A DNA stretch of 64,000 nt, taken from Marinomonas aquimarina. Lineage in GTDB: Bacteria > Pseudomonadota > Gammaproteobacteria > Pseudomonadales > Marinomonadaceae. The stretch is taken from contig NZ_FLOC01000012.1 of NCBI RefSeq assembly GCF_900089755.1, positions 62,001 through 126,000 on the forward strand. The letters run 5' to 3'. Made by a program: the position numbers and the translations under genes. Shown here one piece after another: positions 20,905-29,986 of the stretch. A model generated the notes under the pieces. It was given only the letters and a program-made list of their open reading frames with translations. It did not search any database and was not told where the DNA came from. The first letter of the stretch is position 1; each line of letters begins with the position of its first letter.

Positions 20905-21963
20905 TTGTACAACACCGAATTTGCATCACGTGAAATCATGCATCCGAGTAAAAAAGTGCAGAAGTACGGCTTTTTACTCATGCCAAGCTTTTCCATGCTG
21001 GCGTTCTCCTCTGCTATTGAAACCATTCATATGGCCAACTGGGTCAGTGGTAAAGACTTATACCAGTTTTGTACCATTGGACAAAAAACGAAAGTGGTAC
21101 TTTCAAATTCTGGCGTAGCGACCACAAGCGATTACTCAATCGATGAGGCCCCTAAAGACTTAGATGCCATTTTTATCTGTGGTGCGTCAAGTGTTGGCCA
21201 AGACGATGATTTGAGTTTAGACGCTTGGTTAATTTCTTGCTCAAAACGAGGGCAAGCGTTGGCAGGGATTTGCACCGGCAGCCACATTTTGGCGCGCGCT
21301 GGGTTGCTGAATAGCTATCGCGCGACGATTCACTGGGGCGATCTTGCCAGTTTGCGCGATGCCTTCCCCAATGTAATTGTTTCCAATCACTTATTTGAAG
21401 TAGATCGCGATCGCTTTACTTGCAGTGGCGGGACCGCTGCTATGGACATGATGTTGTTTTTGATTGGTAAGCAGCACGGCATGACTCTAGCCAGTCACAT
21501 TTCCGAGCAGTTTGTCTGTGAACGCATACGCACCAACCAAGATGCTCAGCGCATGCCGCTGCAGGCGCGCATTGGCACAGGTCAGCCCAAACTCATCGAG
21601 GCGGTGCAGCTGATGGAGGCCAATATTCGCGAACCCCTGTCCTCGGATGACATTGCCTATCACGTCGGTGTGTCACGTCGCCATTTGGAACGTTTGTTTA
21701 AACAAAACTTGGAAACCGTGCCATCACGTTATTATTTAGAACTACGCTTAAAACACGCAAAACAGCTGATTACGCAAACGGATAAATCCATTTTTGAGGT
21801 GGGGGTCGCCTGCGGTTTCACCTCGGCGCCCCATTTTAGTACCACTTACAAAGGCTATTTTGGTGTGTCGCCACGGGATGAACGCAAAAATTTGGCCATT
21901 AATTTGGATAATCCTGTCCATACGGATAAGAAAACAAGACAACTTTGGCGAAAAAAGTTTTAG
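20905..21963 (+). CDS. argR: ArgR-like AraC-family regulator with DJ-1/PfpI-like N-terminal domain
   Basis: A 352-residue GlxA-type regulator. Residues about 15-190 form a DJ-1/PfpI-like domain (AGICTGSHILARAG, then NHLFEVDRDRFTCSGG). The C-terminal AraC helix-turn-helix pair covers about 235-330 (SSDDIAYHVGVSRRHLERLFK and a final GFTSAPHFSTTYKGYFGVSPR). Segments such as MEANIREPL, RYYLELRLKHAKQL and NHLFEVDRDR resemble P. aeruginosa ArgR from memory. ArgR controls arginine uptake (aot) and catabolism, and both flanking units here fit that role. It is unrelated to the E. coli ArgR repressor. A TTG start at 20905 has AGGA 7 bases upstream; an ATG at 20938 is the alternative. Confidence 0.8.
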   Translation: MYNTEFASREIMHPSKKVQKYGFLLMPSFSMLAFSSAIETIHMANWVSGKDLYQFCTIGQKTKVVLSNSGVATTSDYSIDEAPKDLDAIFICGASSVGQDDDLSLDAWLISCSKRGQALAGICTGSHILARAGLLNSYRATIHWGDLASLRDAFPNVIVSNHLFEVDRDRFTCSGGTAAMDMMLFLIGKQHGMTLASHISEQFVCERIRTNQDAQRMPLQARIGTGQPKLIEAVQLMEANIREPLSSDDIAYHVGVSRRHLERLFKQNLETVPSRYYLELRLKHAKQLITQTDKSIFEVGVACGFTSAPHFSTTYKGYFGVSPRDERKNLAINLDNPVHTDKKTRQLWRKKF

Positions 21964-22092
21964 AATAGACGGTTATGTAGTTGGCGTGATAATTGAAGCG
22001 TTCTACCTGAACCTAAACATCGCTGCGTAAAGAGTGAGCTTTATCGGGCTGATGCCTTACGCAAACCGAGTCATCAATAAAAGGTAATTAGA

Positions 22093-22860
22093 ATGTCTAA
22101 AGACCCTGCTTTAGAGCTAAAGGATATCCATAAGACCTTTGGGGATCATGAAGTATTAAAGGGAATTTCCTTAGAAGCACACGATGGAGATGTGATTTCA
22201 ATCCTAGGTTCAAGTGGCTCCGGAAAGAGTACGTTCTTACGCTGTATCAACTTACTTGAGAATCCGACCCGTGGTTCGATTCGCTTTAATGGTGAGGAGT
22301 TGCTGCTCAAACAAGGTGACAGTGATCTCTATGCGGCCGACATGAAGCAGTTAACCCGTATGCGCCAAAAGATAGGCTTTGTGTTCCAGAGTTTTAACTT
22401 GTGGCCCCACATGACCATTCTGCAAAACGTTATGGAAGGGCCGTTGCATGTCTTAAAGCGTCCCAAGAAAGAAGTGCTTGAGTACGCGGAATACCTGCTT
22501 AACAAAGTGGGCATTGCCGATAAGAAGCACATGTATCCCAATCAATTGTCAGGCGGACAACAACAACGTGTTGCGATTGCGCGCACCTTGGCAATGGACC
22601 CACAAATTCTGCTATTCGATGAACCTACCTCAGCCCTAGACCCTGAGCTGGTCGGTGAGGTGCTTGGCGTGATGCGCGGTTTGGCCGAAGAGGGCCGCAC
22701 CATGTTGATCGTGACTCATGAGATGAACTTTGCCCGCGAAGTGTCCAGTGAAGTGGTGTTCTTGCACCAAGGTCTCGTCGAAGAAAAAGGCAGCCCCGAA
22801 AAAGTGTTTGGTTCGCCAGATTCTGAACGTTGTAAGGCTTTCCTTTCTAGTGTGTTTTAA
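22093..22860 (+). CDS. aotP: Amino-acid ABC transporter ATP-binding protein (histidine/arginine type)
   Basis: A 255-residue polar amino-acid ABC ATPase. Walker A GSSGSGKST (near 38), Q-loop VFQSFNLWPH, signature LSGGQQQRVAIARTL, Walker B ILLFDEPTSALDPE and switch His in VTHEMNF are all intact. The insert EELLLKQGDSDLYAAD before the Q-loop is typical of HisP/AotP proteins. It powers import from the periplasm with the two permeases and binding protein downstream. Arginine/ornithine as substrate is inferred from the neighbouring ArgR-like gene; histidine, lysine or octopine-type substrates are possible. Confidence 0.88.
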   Translation: MSKDPALELKDIHKTFGDHEVLKGISLEAHDGDVISILGSSGSGKSTFLRCINLLENPTRGSIRFNGEELLLKQGDSDLYAADMKQLTRMRQKIGFVFQSFNLWPHMTILQNVMEGPLHVLKRPKKEVLEYAEYLLNKVGIADKKHMYPNQLSGGQQQRVAIARTLAMDPQILLFDEPTSALDPELVGEVLGVMRGLAEEGRTMLIVTHEMNFAREVSSEVVFLHQGLVEEKGSPEKVFGSPDSERCKAFLSSVF

Positions 22861-22953
22861 GCGTGTCAGCGCGCAAACAAACGCTTTGCCAACTTGGTGA
22901 AACTAGATAAGGCGTACTATATAAAACCAATAACCTAACAAAAGGACCATAGA

Positions 22954-23709
22954 ATGAACCTTAAAAAAATAGCAATCAGCTCAGCCGTGATGCTCACTGC
23001 GGCAGCGTCTTCTTTTTCTGTGAATGCGGCAGACACAGTACGTATTGCCACAGAAGGTGCTTGGGCACCGTTTAACTACATCGACGATAACGGTGTGCCA
23101 CAAGGCTTTGACGTGGATATCGCCTGGGCCTTGTGTGAGAAAATGGAAGCGGATTGTAAAGTGGTGACACAGGATTGGGACGGTCTGATCCCTGGCCTGA
23201 AAGTGCGTAAATTCGATGCCATCATTGCTTCGATGTCGATTACAGAAGAGCGTCTGCGTCAGGTGGATTTCACTGATAAGTACTACTCTGGCGGTTTGCG
23301 TTTCCTAGCGCCAAAAGAGGCGACATTTGATCTAGAGAAACTGGACGGTAAAGTGATTGGTGCCCAGCGTGCGACCCTTGCCGCTCAGTACCTAGAAGAC
23401 AATTACATGGACCGTGCTCAGATTAAATTCTACGACACTCAAGACAGTGTTTACCTTGACCTAGTGGCGGGGCGTCTAGACATCGTGCTATCGGATGAGC
23501 TACCGACGTATGATTGGTTGAAGACCTCTGGCAACGGCGGCAAGTTTGAATTCAAAGGCAACTCCTTTAAGAAAGAAGATGAGATCGGTATCGCTGTGCG
23601 TAAAGGTGATGATCTAAAAGAGAAATTCAACAAGGCGTTGGATGAGATCATGGCCGATGGTACTTACCAGAAAATTAACGCTAAGTACTTCCCATTCTCC
23701 ATCTACTAA
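22954..23709 (+). CDS. aotJ: Periplasmic amino-acid-binding protein (HisJ/AotJ-like)
   Basis: A 251-residue solute-binding protein with a signal peptide (MNLKKIAISSAVMLTAAASS, cleavage near AAD at 24-26). The mature part opens DTVRIATEGAWAPFNYID and continues with GFDVDIAWALCEKM and DFTDKYYSGG, all standard for the family-3 binding proteins. The ligand is probably a basic amino acid (inference from context). It lies 93 bp after the ATPase and is followed by a stem-loop before the permease genes, an arrangement that commonly gives the binding protein higher expression. Confidence 0.88.
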   Translation: MNLKKIAISSAVMLTAAASSFSVNAADTVRIATEGAWAPFNYIDDNGVPQGFDVDIAWALCEKMEADCKVVTQDWDGLIPGLKVRKFDAIIASMSITEERLRQVDFTDKYYSGGLRFLAPKEATFDLEKLDGKVIGAQRATLAAQYLEDNYMDRAQIKFYDTQDSVYLDLVAGRLDIVLSDELPTYDWLKTSGNGGKFEFKGNSFKKEDEIGIAVRKGDDLKEKFNKALDEIMADGTYQKINAKYFPFSIY

Positions 23710-23718
23710 GATGAATTT

Positions 23719-23754
23719 AAGCGGCGCTCTGCCAGTCGGATGCGCCGCTTTTCT
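23719..23754 (+). terminator. Attenuator-like stem-loop between binding protein and permeases
   Basis: AAGCGGCGC (23719-23727) pairs with GCGCCGCTT (23742-23750), followed by TTTT. As the permease genes continue in the same direction 20 bp later, it probably reduces rather than ends transcription. Confidence 0.7.
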
Positions 23755-23771
23755 AAGACTGAGATATCTTT

Positions 23772-24461
23772 ATGTTAGATCTTCACGGTTTTGGTGATCA
23801 GCTCTTACAAGGAGCTAGCATCACCATTCAATTAGCGCTTTGTTCGCTGTTGGTCGGGTTAATTCTTGGCCTATTAGGGGCGTCAGCCAAGTTATCCAAT
23901 ATCAAGCCTCTGCAATGGATCGCGAACCTTTATACGACCATTATTCGAGGGGTGCCGGAGCTGCTCACGGTATTGATCATTTACTTTGGTGCGACCACGG
24001 TATTAATGGCGATTGCGAGTCAGTTTGGTTACCAAGAATACATTGAAATTGGTCCCTTCGCGGCGGGTGTGACAGCGCTTGGCCTGACCTTTGGTGCCTA
24101 TGCGACGGAAGTGTTTCGCGGTGCGTTACAAGCGATCCCGAAAGGTCAGCATGAGGCGGCGATTGCGCTCGGGATGCAGCCGCGACGTAAGTTTTTCCGC
24201 ATTATTTTGCCACAAGTATGGCGCGTTGCCCTACCGGGCATAGGTAACCTGTTTTTGGTATTGCTTAAGGACACGGCGTTGGTATCGGTCGTGGGTCTGG
24301 AAGACATCATGCGTAAAGCCAATGTGGCGGTAAGCAATACCAAAGAACCGTTCCTGTTCTACCTGGTCGCAGCCTTTATGTACCTAGCCTTAACGATTGT
24401 GTCGATGGCGGTGGTGCATTTCCTAGAAAAACGCGCTAGCCGCGGTCTGACAAGAGGGTAA
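23772..24461 (+). CDS. aotQ: Amino-acid ABC transporter permease (HisQ/AotQ-like)
   Basis: A 229-residue inner-membrane permease with about five membrane segments. The N-terminal GASITIQLALCSLLVGLILG, the family motif RGVPELLTVL and the EAA loop (QHEAAIALGMQPRRKFFRIILPQ) that contacts the ATPase are seen. It pairs with the next gene as the heterodimeric channel. Only a 4-bp gap separates them, so the two are cotranslated. Confidence 0.88.
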   Translation: MLDLHGFGDQLLQGASITIQLALCSLLVGLILGLLGASAKLSNIKPLQWIANLYTTIIRGVPELLTVLIIYFGATTVLMAIASQFGYQEYIEIGPFAAGVTALGLTFGAYATEVFRGALQAIPKGQHEAAIALGMQPRRKFFRIILPQVWRVALPGIGNLFLVLLKDTALVSVVGLEDIMRKANVAVSNTKEPFLFYLVAAFMYLALTIVSMAVVHFLEKRASRGLTRG

Positions 24462-24465
24462 GCTG

Positions 24466-25182
24466 GTGGAATTAGATTTTTCTGTCGTCATTGAATACTT
24501 GCCACGTTTGCTTACGGGCACGTGGATGACCATTAAGCTGGTGCTGCTGTCGATTGTCTTAGGGGCCATTGTCGCGCTGCCGATTGCCTTAGCACGTATC
24601 TCCAAGAATTGGCTCGTCAGCGGAGTGCCGTTTGCGTTTATCTTCTTCTTTCGTGGTACGCCTTTGTTGGTGCAAATCTTCTTGGTGTATTACGGGGCGT
24701 CGCAATTCGAAGCCGTGCGAGAGAGTTTCCTTTGGCCGGTGCTGAAGGAACCGTTTTGGTGTGCCATTATCGCCTTTACGTTGAACACTTCGGCGTATAC
24801 CGCAGAGATCTTCCGTGGTGCGATTCAAGCCATCCCGGAAGGCGAAGTGGAGGCTTGTAAGGTGATCGGTATGAGCAAAGCGCAAATGTACCGTCGTATC
24901 TTATTGCCGCGTGCCTTTGGTATTGTCCTACCGGCCTACGGCAATGAGATCATCCTGATGCTGAAGGCCAGCGCTTTGGCAAGTACCATCACCTTGCTCG
25001 ACTTGACGGGGATGGCACGTACCATTATTGCTCGAACCTATACGCCGATTGAGATTTTCCTCGCGGCGGGGGGGATTTACCTAGTCATCAGTATCTTTGT
25101 CATCTATGTGTTTAGGTTGATTGAGAAGCGTCAAAATCGCTACTTGGGGACCTTGTCTATTAAGGTGCCGGATAAAGGTTAA
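24466..25182 (+). CDS. aotM: Amino-acid ABC transporter permease (HisM/AotM-like)
   Basis: A 238-residue permease, second half of the channel. It shows LLTGTWMTIKLVLLSIVLG, the FRGTPLLVQIFLVYYG motif and the EAA loop (GEVEACKVIGMSKAQMYRRILLPRA). The start is a GTG 4 bp after the aotQ stop. It ends at the strong bidirectional terminator shared with the PII gene. Confidence 0.87.
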   Translation: MELDFSVVIEYLPRLLTGTWMTIKLVLLSIVLGAIVALPIALARISKNWLVSGVPFAFIFFFRGTPLLVQIFLVYYGASQFEAVRESFLWPVLKEPFWCAIIAFTLNTSAYTAEIFRGAIQAIPEGEVEACKVIGMSKAQMYRRILLPRAFGIVLPAYGNEIILMLKASALASTITLLDLTGMARTIIARTYTPIEIFLAAGGIYLVISIFVIYVFRLIEKRQNRYLGTLSIKVPDKG

Positions 25183-25196
25183 GCAGCATACAAAAC

Positions 25197-25228
25197 AAAA
25201 GAGGCGCATCCTAGGATGCGCCTCTTTT
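25197..25228. terminator. Perfect-palindrome bidirectional terminator (aotM / glnK)
   Basis: A 24-bp perfect palindrome at 25201-25224 (GAGGCGCATCC and its complement) with AAAA before and TTTT after. It serves the converging transporter operon and PII gene. Confidence 0.92.
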
Positions 25229-25255
25229 ATATCAGGTGAACAGTGCTTAATACGC

Positions 25256-25630
<375 letters not shown>

Positions 25631-25728
25631 TTACCATTCAAATGCAGACCCCGCTACTAATTGCAGCAAAATGTTCTACAGTTAATGCCGAGTAACATAC
25701 ATCGCTCTCTAAAGCCGAGGAGGACTAC

Positions 25729-26103
25729 ATGGATCAGCATGCTTTGATTAGCTTTGAAAAGGGAATGGACACGTTCCTCAAACGACTGAAAACGAGCCTA
25801 CAAAAGCATCAGCATGTCAGTGTTTGCCACCATTCCATGCCACAGTGTTTGGAGAGTTTTAAAGTCACCGATGAAGCGGATAATGAGCATGTGCTGCGTT
25901 TGGTGGTGATTGGTTGTGCCCAGTCGACAGCGTTGGCGCGTTTGTCTTGGCTAGACAAAATGGGCAAGGATCATGTGTGTTGTTATCTCAACACAAAATT
26001 TGAAGCGGTGAAGCGTAAACGCAACGGCTTATGGGTGAAAGACAAGCACGAGCCTGAGGAGATGTGTTTGAAAATTTGGACCTGCCTTCATTCACCGATT
26101 TGA
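25729..26103 (+). CDS. Conserved-looking small protein of unknown function
   Basis: A 124-residue soluble protein that I do not recognise. It has an excellent ribosome site (GAGGAGG upstream of the ATG), contains six Cys (VSVCHHS, PQCL, VIGCA, HVCCYL and others), is rich in His and Lys, and has no signal peptide or membrane segment. The Cys/His content could indicate metal binding, but the spacing is not a known motif. It lies between the PII gene (divergent) and hemE (convergent), so it is probably its own unit. Confidence 0.65.
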   Translation: MDQHALISFEKGMDTFLKRLKTSLQKHQHVSVCHHSMPQCLESFKVTDEADNEHVLRLVVIGCAQSTALARLSWLDKMGKDHVCCYLNTKFEAVKRKRNGLWVKDKHEPEEMCLKIWTCLHSPI

Positions 26104-26122
26104 TAAAGACAGGTCCAAGGGA

Positions 26123-27226
26123 TTATTCTACGCCGTTAAGGGCGTCTAAATCATCGTATTGGGTTTCGTGGTACGGGCGGCTTAGCTCGTGCACGGCGTC
26201 GATAAGATATTTTGGACGCTCAGGGTCCACGAACTGGTGGATACCATGGCCTAGGTTAAACACATGGCCGGTGCCATGACCAAAGCCTTCTAATACCGCA
26301 GCCACTTCACGTTCAATCACATCTTTGCCCGCATACAACACGCATGGGTCAATGTTACCTTGCAGCGCGACTTTATCGCCGACACGGGCACGGGCTTCGG
26401 CCATATCCGTTGTCCAATCAAGGCCTAGGGCATCAGGGCCCGTTGCTGCCATATTTTCCAACCATTGACCGCCATTCTTGGTAAACATGATCACAGGGAT
26501 CTTACGACCTTCGTGTTCACGAATCAGGCCATCCATAATTTGACGCATGTACATCAAGGAGAACTGTTGGTACATAGGACCACTTAGCACACCACCCCAA
26601 GTATCAAAGATCTGCACCGCTTGAGCGCCGGCTTTGATTTGACCGTTCAGGTAATCGGTCACAGAAATTGCCAGCTTGTTCAGCAGGGCGTGCAGTACGT
26701 CTGGTTGTGAGTACATCATGCCTTTGATGTGACGGAAGTCTTTGCTTGAACCCCCTTCGACCATGTAAGTGGCCAGTGTCCATGGGCTGCCAGAGAAACC
26801 GATCAATGGCACGCGACCATTTAGGGCGTGACGAATGGTGGTCACTGCCTTCATCACATAATCAAGGTCGGATGCTTTGGCGATCGGCAGTGCTTCCACA
26901 TCTGCTGCGCTGCGTATCACATGCTTGAATTTAGGACCTTCACCGGTTTCAAAGTACAAACCAAGTCCCATGGCATCCGGTACGGTTAGGATGTCTGAGA
27001 ATAGGATCGCCGCATCTAGGTCGTAGCGCTCAAGTGGCTGCAGTGTCACTTCACAGGCAAACGCATCGTTTTTACATAGACTCAAAAAGTCCCCTGCAGT
27101 GGCACGGCTTTGGCGGTACTCTGGAAGGTAGCGGCCAGCTTGGCGCATCATCCATACCGGTGTTGTGTCAACAGGCTGTTTCAGTAGCGCGCGCAGAAAA
27201 CGGTCGTTCTTGAGTTCTGGAAACAT
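26123..27226 (-). CDS. hemE: Uroporphyrinogen decarboxylase
   Basis: A 367-residue HemE, which decarboxylates the four acetate groups of uroporphyrinogen III to give coproporphyrinogen III in haem synthesis. The diagnostic [14 protein letters not shown] is at residues 24-37, with [12 protein letters not shown] (catalytic Asp) and [13 protein letters not shown] following, and a C-terminal FNLGHGI. Length is slightly above the usual 355. It stands alone on the minus strand. Confidence 0.96.
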   Translation of the reverse strand: MFPELKNDRFLRALLKQPVDTTPVWMMRQAGRYLPEYRQSRATAGDFLSLCKNDAFACEVTLQPLERYDLDAAILFSDILTVPDAMGLGLYFETGEGPKFKHVIRSAADVEALPIAKASDLDYVMKAVTTIRHALNGRVPLIGFSGSPWTLATYMVEGGSSKDFRHIKGMMYSQPDVLHALLNKLAISVTDYLNGQIKAGAQAVQIFDTWGGVLSGPMYQQFSLMYMRQIMDGLIREHEGRKIPVIMFTKNGGQWLENMAATGPDALGLDWTTDMAEARARVGDKVALQGNIDPCVLYAGKDVIEREVAAVLEGFGHGTGHVFNLGHGIHQFVDPERPKYLIDAVHELSRPYHETQYDDLDALNGVE

Positions 27227-27351
27227 TCAATTTCTCCGATGAGTGTTCAAGGTTTGCAGCATTTTACCTAACTTGAGCAAAAAAAAAGATGCAATAACCA
27301 GAATTTATGACTCTGGTTAATAAAATGGCATTAAAACAACAAGAAAAGGCG

Positions 27352-28161
27352 CTAATCCCCTATGTGTCTTTTCAGACTGCCCACTTGAACTTGTCTGACC
27401 GCATCATCAATGATGCCTAAATAATAGAGGTCATTGATCACAGTGGGTAACAGTTGATCCACCTGCTGGGCAGTCATGCCGGCTTTTAGGCGAGGTGAAT
27501 AGAGTATCTTGAGAAGGATGTAATCCAATGGTGATAGATAGATGTCGTGGCTAACATCGTTAAAGATAGAGGGGTACACATCATCCGAGTCATTGGGTAA
27601 ACCTAGTAGCTGGGTGATCTCTTCGATAATGCAATCCAAGAAGCGGGCATTTTGGCGTGCGTAATTGACGGGAATGATGATCACCCCTCGTTGAATCTCC
27701 CCTTGGGCATTAACACCAAAATTACCCAAGCAAATGGCCTCGTCGAGTGCCACTCGAATAGATTCTGGATTACCGATATAGCGCGCTACTTTTTCTTCGA
27801 CTCGATGCAACTGCGTAAATGAGGCAACGATGTTCGCTTGCTTTAAATGGTTTGTGAAGTTAATCGGCACCCCTGTAATTCGGGATAAATGCCGCGTATG
27901 AATACGCAGTAACTGATGTTGTAGGCTTGCATCGCCAGCTTCGCTTTCTACGTAAATATAGATCGGGGACTCCCAGCGTACTAGGCGTGGGGTTTGAGTC
28001 TGATTGTATTCACGTTGCAAGGCGATGGTGAGAAAGCTGTCGTGAATAAAGTTCTGCTGTTGCCAATGAGCATAGCCTTGCGCGTAAGCACTGCTGCCCA
28101 CCAGGCTAAATAACCCAAGCACGAGGGCAACAAACTGTCGAATAGAGCGATTATGGCACAT
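27352..28161 (-). CDS. DUF2927-domain exported protein
   Basis: A 269-residue protein with a signal peptide (RQFVALVLGLFSLVGSSAYA, cleavage near AQG). The body matches DUF2927 as I know it: DSFLTIALQREYNQ, LVRWESPIYIYVE, then a conserved Cys before VIIIPV and CIIEEITQLLGLPNDSDDVYPSIFND. The latter resembles the Glu-rich zinc-peptidase-like helix of related domains, but no HExxH is present and function is unknown. The start at 28161 is preferred to 28185 because of AGGG upstream; either way it overlaps the Nudix gene end, implying translational coupling. Confidence 0.75.
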   Translation of the reverse strand: MCHNRSIRQFVALVLGLFSLVGSSAYAQGYAHWQQQNFIHDSFLTIALQREYNQTQTPRLVRWESPIYIYVESEAGDASLQHQLLRIHTRHLSRITGVPINFTNHLKQANIVASFTQLHRVEEKVARYIGNPESIRVALDEAICLGNFGVNAQGEIQRGVIIIPVNYARQNARFLDCIIEEITQLLGLPNDSDDVYPSIFNDVSHDIYLSPLDYILLKILYSPRLKAGMTAQQVDQLLPTVINDLYYLGIIDDAVRQVQVGSLKRHIGD

Positions 28162-28684
28162 TGTCGTAGGCCCTAAGTTGATCATTTACATAATGCAGTA
28201 GGGCATCGTAGGAGTCTGGGGTAAAAGGCAATTGTTCAGGGTTGTCCAAAATGTCTTGGATGCGCATTTCACACACTTCTGCGACTTCTTTTGCTTGTAG
28301 GTTTAGCGGCCCATGCTGCATTTCATTGTATTCACAAGTATAGACCTTGCCCCAAATGCGAAAGCCTTCCCCTTCAGTAAAAAACATGCCTTGTGTGGTC
28401 AGTGGCAGTTGTACCCCCAATTCCTCTTCCAGTTCACGGCTGGCACATAGGTCATAACTTTCACCGGTGGCAACCACGCCACCAGTCGTGATGCCATAGT
28501 AGCCAGGGCAAAACGCTTTGGTGTCGGTGCGTTTTTGTAATAGCAGAGTATCTGGCCCAGTAAAGACGAGGATGAAAGTGACGCGATGAATGTCTTGCTG
28601 GAAGTTCATCAGGCGGCGTGGGATGTCGCCAATGACTTGGTTATCTCGGTCTACAAGGGTAATGATTTCATCGGTCTCAGACAT
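28151..28684 (-). CDS. Nudix hydrolase (YfcD-like)
   Basis: A 177-residue Nudix protein of the IPP isomerase-like YfcD group. It starts MSETDEIITLVDRDNQVIG and has LLLQKRTDTKAFCPGYYGITTGGVV, leading into the Nudix box GESYDLCASRELEEELGV (residues about 75-92, REXXEE present). The Nudix fold hydrolyses nucleoside-diphosphate-linked compounds; the substrate is unknown. An upstream extension to 28726 exists without a ribosome site. It overlaps the DUF2927 gene by 11 bp. Confidence 0.87.
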   Translation of the reverse strand: MSETDEIITLVDRDNQVIGDIPRRLMNFQQDIHRVTFILVFTGPDTLLLQKRTDTKAFCPGYYGITTGGVVATGESYDLCASRELEEELGVQLPLTTQGMFFTEGEGFRIWGKVYTCEYNEMQHGPLNLQAKEVAEVCEMRIQDILDNPEQLPFTPDSYDALLHYVNDQLRAYDNVP

Positions 28685-28778
28685 AGGAAATGATCTTATT
28701 TCGAACAAAAGAGACAGGTTAACCATTTACTCTGTGATTGAAAAGATTAAATGGCGCGGAAAGGTGTGATTAGGCAAG

Positions 28779-28794
28779 TTACGAAAATGCGACG
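28779..28794 (-). promoter_or_regulatory. ArgR-type half-site upstream of astE
   Basis: On the minus strand CGTCGC-N8-AA, with the same CGTCGCATTTT block that forms half of the gdhB operator-like site. It lies 100 bp upstream of the astE start. A properly spaced partner half-site is not convincing, so confidence is moderate. Confidence 0.35.
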
Positions 28795-28893
28795 CATACT
28801 TAAGCGGTTGATGGCCAGTGGCGGCTTTTATGCTTATGCCCTGCCTGGTTTGCGTTAACATGGCACAACGCTTGGACTTGCTTGGAGAGTAGT

Positions 28894-29901
28894 ATGTCAA
28901 TCCCAAACCACGATTTCCTTCAATTCACCTTAGCTCAGCCTGAGAAGGCGAGCGCTAGCGAATATATTTTTCCCTATGGTACGGCGTTTATTGAAGGGCG
29001 AGGGATTTTGCGTTTAGAACCAAGCGAGCAAGCCCAGCACAGCGTGGTGTTGTCGGCTGGCATCCATGGTAATGAAACGGCGCCGATTGAGTTGTTAAAT
29101 GCGCTGGTCGCACAACTACTCACAGGTGAGCTAGCTTTGTCGGTACGCTTGTTGATCATTTTCGGCCACCCGCAAGCCATGGTACAGAGTGAGCGTTTTT
29201 GTGATGTGAATCTGAATCGTCTATTTTGTGGCGCCTGGCAGCGTTATCAGGGCATGGAAGTCGCTAGGGCGCAGTTACTGGAACAAACTGTGAGTGACTT
29301 CTTCGAGCAGCATCAACAGGGGGAAAAATACCATTACGACTTGCATACAGCGATTCGTGGTTCGCAATATGAAAAGTTTGCGGTACATCCTTTCACCAAC
29401 GGTGCGGCGTATCAAAAGCAACAATTTGCCTTCTACGATGCCATCGGCTTAGAGGCGGTTCTGTTATCGCATCAGGCCACTACGACCTTTTCTTATTATT
29501 CTTATGCGCATCATGGCGCCCAAGCGGCCACTGTGGAGTTGGGGCAAGTGCGACCGTTTGGCGATAATGATCTCAGCAAGTTGACACAACTCGAGCAGGC
29601 CTTAAAAGAATTGCTAGTGGAAGCCAATCTGGCGCAAGGGCAAGCGCAGCAGGTACGTCTCTATGAGGTGGTGGATGTATTAACCAAAGATGCAGACGAC
29701 TACCGTTTAAACATCGCCGCGGATGAAAAGAATTTTACCGCCTTTAGCAAAGGCTTTGAGCTCGCCCGCTCGAGTAAGAGTTGTTATCAAATCCAGCAGA
29801 ATAATGACGCGATTGTCTTTCCCAATACTAAACTGCCGATCGGGCAGCGCTCGGGCTTAGTGGTGCGGGCAAAGGATTGGGCGACCTTGAAGACAATTTG
29901 A
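28894..29901 (+). CDS. astE: Succinylglutamate desuccinylase
   Basis: A 335-residue zinc carboxypeptidase-like enzyme that releases glutamate and succinate from succinylglutamate, the last step of the arginine succinyltransferase pathway. Zinc motif SAGIHGNETAP (His, Glu) and distal His in YDLHTAIRGS are present, as is DVNLNRLF. The start at 28894 has GGAGAG 4 bases upstream. The rest of astABD is not in the window, but astC/argD and gdhB are 13 kb away, and the product glutamate is the substrate of gdhB. Confidence 0.9.
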   Translation: MSIPNHDFLQFTLAQPEKASASEYIFPYGTAFIEGRGILRLEPSEQAQHSVVLSAGIHGNETAPIELLNALVAQLLTGELALSVRLLIIFGHPQAMVQSERFCDVNLNRLFCGAWQRYQGMEVARAQLLEQTVSDFFEQHQQGEKYHYDLHTAIRGSQYEKFAVHPFTNGAAYQKQQFAFYDAIGLEAVLLSHQATTTFSYYSYAHHGAQAATVELGQVRPFGDNDLSKLTQLEQALKELLVEANLAQGQAQQVRLYEVVDVLTKDADDYRLNIAADEKNFTAFSKGFELARSSKSCYQIQQNNDAIVFPNTKLPIGQRSGLVVRAKDWATLKTI

Positions 29902-29944
29902 TAGTTTGCGATACAAGGGATTGAGAAATTCCTCATAGGTTGTT

Positions 29945-29963
29945 ATTGTTACATTATAACATC
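29945..29963 (+). promoter_or_regulatory. Candidate Zur box upstream of znuA
   Basis: GTTACATTATAAC at 29948-29960 is a near-palindrome (one mismatched pair besides the centre), extended by T and A to TGTTACATTATAACA. It resembles the gammaproteobacterial Zur site TGTTATAWTATAACA. It is 24 bp upstream of the znuA ATG, where repression would be effective. Confidence 0.6.
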
Positions 29964-29986
29964 TTTGGTTAATTGGACTCTTTCTC

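Noticed and set aside
21964..22092. ArgR-like direct half-sites upstream of the aot genes
   Set aside because: CATCGC-N8-GA at 22018 is a partial match, but no partner at 21 bp either side fits. It does not reach the standard of the gdhB site.
22861..22953. TGTCAG half-site before aotJ
   Set aside because: AA falls at the wrong spacing (N9) and the next half-site is not recognisable.
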